A stretch of DNA of 64,000 nucleotides, taken from contig NZ_JABBGB010000002.1 in assembly GCF_012927185.1 (NCBI RefSeq), positions 930,001 to 994,000 of the forward strand. Direction: 5' to 3'. Each line of letters starts with the position of its first letter. The stretch's first letter is position 1. Of this stretch, positions 61,633 to 64,000 are shown piece by piece. The position numbers were made by a program, and so were the translations under genes. The notes beneath the pieces were generated by a model that saw nothing but the letters and a program-made list of their open reading frames with translations, was not told where the DNA came from and did not search any database. The stretch is from Pseudoflavitalea sp. G-6-1-2. Lineage in GTDB: Bacteria; Bacteroidota; Bacteroidia; Chitinophagales; Chitinophagaceae.

Positions 61633-62191
61633 ATGTGCGATACGGTGTGATACAATAGTTTAAAGGTATATCAAATTCGTTGATATCCTCGATGGAGTCC
61701 ACCGGTCCGAAGAAGGAGAATCCAACTTTGATGGCATCCGGCCTGGTGCGGATGAGGTACCTGTCGTAGTACCCTTTGCCATATCCCACACGATAACCGC
61801 GGGATTCAAAGGCAACCAAAGGTACGAAGATGATGTCGATCTGTTCGGGTGCAATAATGATACCGCTGATCGGTTCGAGAATATTGTATCTGTTTTTGAG
61901 AAAGAGGCCTCCTTTTTCTACGAGGCAGGCTTCCATATCGGCATTGTGCACTTCTATTCTGGGCCATGCCACCTGCATGGAGGGATTTTGCTTGCGGAGA
62001 ATATCTTCACAAACCGAGATATCGAATTCCCGGCGGTTGGCGAGCGGAAAATAAGACAGGAGGTACTTAACTGCAGGCAGCTGCAGTTTTTGAAAATTGA
62101 AAGCCATCAACGCAATCTGTTGCTGCAATTCTTCTTCCTGTAAATCCAATCTGCGTTGCAAATACTCTTTTCTTACGGTACTTTTTATCAT
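61622..62191 (-). CDS. 5-formyltetrahydrofolate cyclo-ligase
   Basis: 189 residues. Signatures KEYLQRRLDL near the N-terminus and the ATP-binding loop GYRVGYGKGYYDRYL near residue 131. Converts 5-formyl-THF to 5,10-methenyl-THF with ATP. Overlaps bioD by 4 bases and lpxK by 11, so lpxK, this gene and bioD form one operon. Confidence 0.94.
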   Translation of the reverse strand: MIKSTVRKEYLQRRLDLQEEELQQQIALMAFNFQKLQLPAVKYLLSYFPLANRREFDISVCEDILRKQNPSMQVAWPRIEVHNADMEACLVEKGGLFLKNRYNILEPISGIIIAPEQIDIIFVPLVAFESRGYRVGYGKGYYDRYLIRTRPDAIKVGFSFFGPVDSIEDINEFDIPLNYCITPYRTYEF

Positions 62192-62814
62192 AGTAATGCT
62201 TTCAGCCTTTGTTTCATTGCATTGGCCTGTGAATTGATAAACGCCCCGTTAGTCGTTTCAGAAAAAGGTACAGTTGCTATCTTTGGAAAGTTGCTCCATT
62301 TTACGATCTCTTCTTCATAATCCAGGTACTGGTCGTTAAACACCCACCCTATAACGGGCAGTCCCATTTCTCTGCAGACCCTTGCTGTGAGCAGGGAATG
62401 ATTGATGCTGCCGAGATAATTTCTGCTTACCAGTACAACACGTGCATCCAGTGCTTTGATCAGGTCTGCCACAAACTCCGCATCATTCAACGGAACCAAT
62501 AAACCACCTGCACCTTCTATGATCAAATTACGATTTATATTGGGAATTGATGCACAAATTTTTTGAATGGAAATCTCCACTCCTTCCTGTCGGGCTGCTA
62601 TATGCGGAGATGCCGGCAGCTGCAATTTGTATACTTCAGGATGCATCACAGAACCGGTTCCGCTGAGCGCATGCTGCACCCACTCACTGTCCGTTCCCTC
62701 GTCGAAGCCCGCCTGTATTGGTTTCCAGTAATCGGCTTCCAATGCGCGCGTAAGTATCGCCGATACCACGGTTTTGCCAACCCCGGTACCGATACCTGTT
62801 ACAAAAATGTTCAT
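62188..62814 (-). CDS. bioD: Dethiobiotin synthetase
   Basis: 208 residues, P-loop GIGTGVGKTVVSAIL (about residues 7-21), KPIQAGFDEG with the substrate Lys, EGAGGLLVPL. Forms the ureido ring of dethiobiotin with ATP and CO2, the penultimate step of biotin synthesis. No other biotin genes are nearby in the window. Confidence 0.95.
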   Translation of the reverse strand: MNIFVTGIGTGVGKTVVSAILTRALEADYWKPIQAGFDEGTDSEWVQHALSGTGSVMHPEVYKLQLPASPHIAARQEGVEISIQKICASIPNINRNLIIEGAGGLLVPLNDAEFVADLIKALDARVVLVSRNYLGSINHSLLTARVCREMGLPVIGWVFNDQYLDYEEEIVKWSNFPKIATVPFSETTNGAFINSQANAMKQRLKALL

Positions 62815-62825
62815 GGCAACTGATT

Positions 62826-63374
62826 TTAAGTGGCCTGTTTGTTTACAAAGATGCTGAAAATGGTAGTGCCGTAATTTCTTGCAGTTACAAAAAGCGGATA
62901 GCCCTCGTAGTTATTGCGGGGCGTATGCTCCAGCACAAACCATCCATCGGGTTTGAGCAGTTGCTTCTCCACCACTTTTTTGGGAAGATCGTCGATGGTA
63001 TTGAGCGCATAGGGCGGCCCGGCAAATATGAAGTCGAACTGATCCGCACAGTTCTCCATGAATTTGAATACTTCCATTTTGATCACCTTGAAGTTTTCGA
63101 GCTTCAGGTCGGTGGAAGTTTTGCGGATGAACTCAAACATCGCAGTATCTTTCTCCACTATGGTGAGATCGGCTGCACCACGCGAAGCCAGCTCGTAGCT
63201 GATGCTTCCGGTACCTCCGAAAAGATCGAGGGTCTTCATCCCTTCGATATCGAGATTGTTCTGAATGATATTGAACAGTCCTTCTTTGGCTACATCGGTA
63301 GTGGGTCGGGTATACGGCATTTTCGCCGGCGGATTGATCCGTCTTCCTCCCAAATCTCCTCCGATTATACGCAT
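62826..63374 (-). CDS. rsmD: 16S rRNA (guanine966-N2)-methyltransferase RsmD-type
   Basis: 182 residues. Start MRIIGGDLGGRRINPPAKMP and SAM-binding motif LDLFGGTGSISYELASRGA are RsmD hallmarks. The catalytic motif normally written DPPY reads FIFAGPPYAL here, with Gly in place of Asp. Otherwise full length. It is 11 bases upstream of bioD and overlaps the DUF3822 gene by 10 bases. Confidence 0.9.
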   Translation of the reverse strand: MRIIGGDLGGRRINPPAKMPYTRPTTDVAKEGLFNIIQNNLDIEGMKTLDLFGGTGSISYELASRGAADLTIVEKDTAMFEFIRKTSTDLKLENFKVIKMEVFKFMENCADQFDFIFAGPPYALNTIDDLPKKVVEKQLLKPDGWFVLEHTPRNNYEGYPLFVTARNYGTTIFSIFVNKQAT

Positions 63375-64000
63375 AAGGCCATCTTGAGCAAGGGTGAAAA
63401 ATAATGTGCAGGGAAATTCCGGAATCCTTCTTCCATAGTGGTTTCAACAGGCATCTGTTCCCATTGAACCTGGTTGAAGTATTTCAGCAATTCCTGATAG
63501 AGGATAGATTGTTCGTCCATCAAACCCGATACCTGCATATTCAGGGTTTCCTGATCGAGACCGAACTGCAGCGCCAGAGCCAGCAGCTGAAAGCTAACAT
63601 CTTCGGGTGTCTGATAGTGATAGCTCTGTGCCAGTTGCAGCTGCTGATCTTTGAAAACCACTACTGCAAACTTGTCGGCAGCGATCACCACTTTTATCAG
63701 ATCCCCTTCGATACTGCTCTTCTCGATACCGGAAAGCAGCAAAGTGTTGTAGTGCCAGTATTTGCCGCTGCTGAATTTGCCCTGCAGCAGGCTGTGCACT
63801 TCGCGGGGAATGCGATAGATATTGTAAAGCCCCCATCCATCTACTTTATCGTTCAGCAGCAGTCCTTTGCGGGCATTGCCGTAAACTATTTCGGTAACGG
63901 GCTTGTTAAGGTCGATGGTGAAATATTTTTCCGGCAGCAGATTGCTGTCTGTATAATGATAAACCAGATAAGCTTCCGCATAGGATTGCTGCAGGTATTC
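63365..64000 (-). CDS. DUF3822 family protein, C-terminal part (cut by window edge)
   Basis: The frame is open from 64000 to the stop at 63365, 211 codons, and continues past the window. The visible part (AEAYLVYHYTDSNLLPEKYF, IVYGNARKGLLLND, LIKVVIAADKFAVVVFKDQQ, LQLAQSYHYQTPEDVSFQLL) resembles DUF3822, an ASKHA-like Bacteroidota family usually next to rsmD. A GTG at 63799 in this frame is not the true start. Confidence 0.8.
   Translation of the reverse strand, partial: EYLQQSYAEAYLVYHYTDSNLLPEKYFTIDLNKPVTEIVYGNARKGLLLNDKVDGWGLYNIYRIPREVHSLLQGKFSSGKYWHYNTLLLSGIEKSSIEGDLIKVVIAADKFAVVVFKDQQLQLAQSYHYQTPEDVSFQLLALALQFGLDQETLNMQVSGLMDEQSILYQELLKYFNQVQWEQMPVETTMEEGFRNFPAHYFSPLLKMALCV

Overview
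The window looks like a chromosomal segment of a Bacteroidota bacterium, most likely family Chitinophagaceae (Chitinophaga-like). The evidence is a SusC/SusD pair, a type IX secretion sorting domain, many DUF families typical of the phylum, and promoters with the Bacteroidota -7 box TAnnTTTG. No tRNA, rRNA, insertion sequence, prophage or CRISPR array was seen. The one RNA gene is a class A RNase P RNA on the minus strand near 52.5-52.9 kb.

Layout. 1-7.6 kb: the 5' part of an M1 peptidase gene cut by the window edge, a TetR/MFS efflux pair with two matching palindromic operators, a Crp/Fnr regulator, and a four-gene operon of an SPFH (YdjI-like) protein, two zinc-ribbon proteins and an acidic unknown. 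7.6-11.3 kb: a SNF2 helicase and an NAD(P)-binding oxidoreductase. 11.5-16.5 kb: a surface or secretion locus with a 1293-residue repeat protein and a T9SS-sorted protein. 16.7-30.4 kb: a glycerol/glycerophosphodiester locus consisting of glpD, then SusC, SusD, a DUF5689 lipoprotein, a Tat-type metallophosphoesterase, glpK, glpF and a GDPD lipoprotein, with a divergent DeoR/GlpR-type regulator and a cluster of TTTCG/CGAAA boxes between. 30.8-33.1 kb: a CPA2 antiporter. 33.1-49.5 kb: an accessory region of small secreted proteins (two paralogous pairs), a group of immunity-like genes (SUKH, DUF4303-like, DUF2314-ankyrin) and a two-component system. 49.6-52.9 kb: yceD-rpmF-plsX, a CPBP membrane protein and rnpB. 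53-64 kb: housekeeping genes (Smr protein, HD hydrolase, amino-acid permease, polyprenyl synthase, RNase R, LpxK, 5-formyl-THF cyclo-ligase, BioD, RsmD, DUF3822).

Two systems stand out. The first is the glycerol locus, which couples an outer-membrane SusCD importer to enzymes able to cut glycerophosphodiesters, remove phosphate, import glycerol through GlpF and feed it to GlpK and GlpD. No glycoside hydrolase or G3P permease is present, so the substrate is probably glycerophosphodiesters or poly(glycerol phosphate), for example teichoic acid or phospholipid debris. The second is a promoter element around an inverted repeat of the type TATCC-GG-GGATA. It lies 22-23 bases before the -7 box of at least five, and perhaps seven, transcription units between 34.5 and 48.5 kb. 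Two copies share 23 identical bases and flank the NarL-type response regulator/histidine kinase operon, which suggests a local regulon of secreted proteins controlled by that two-component system.

All functions come from reading the translated sequence and known family motifs; no database search was run. Start codons were moved where the signal peptide, family N-terminus or neighbouring gene argued for it.
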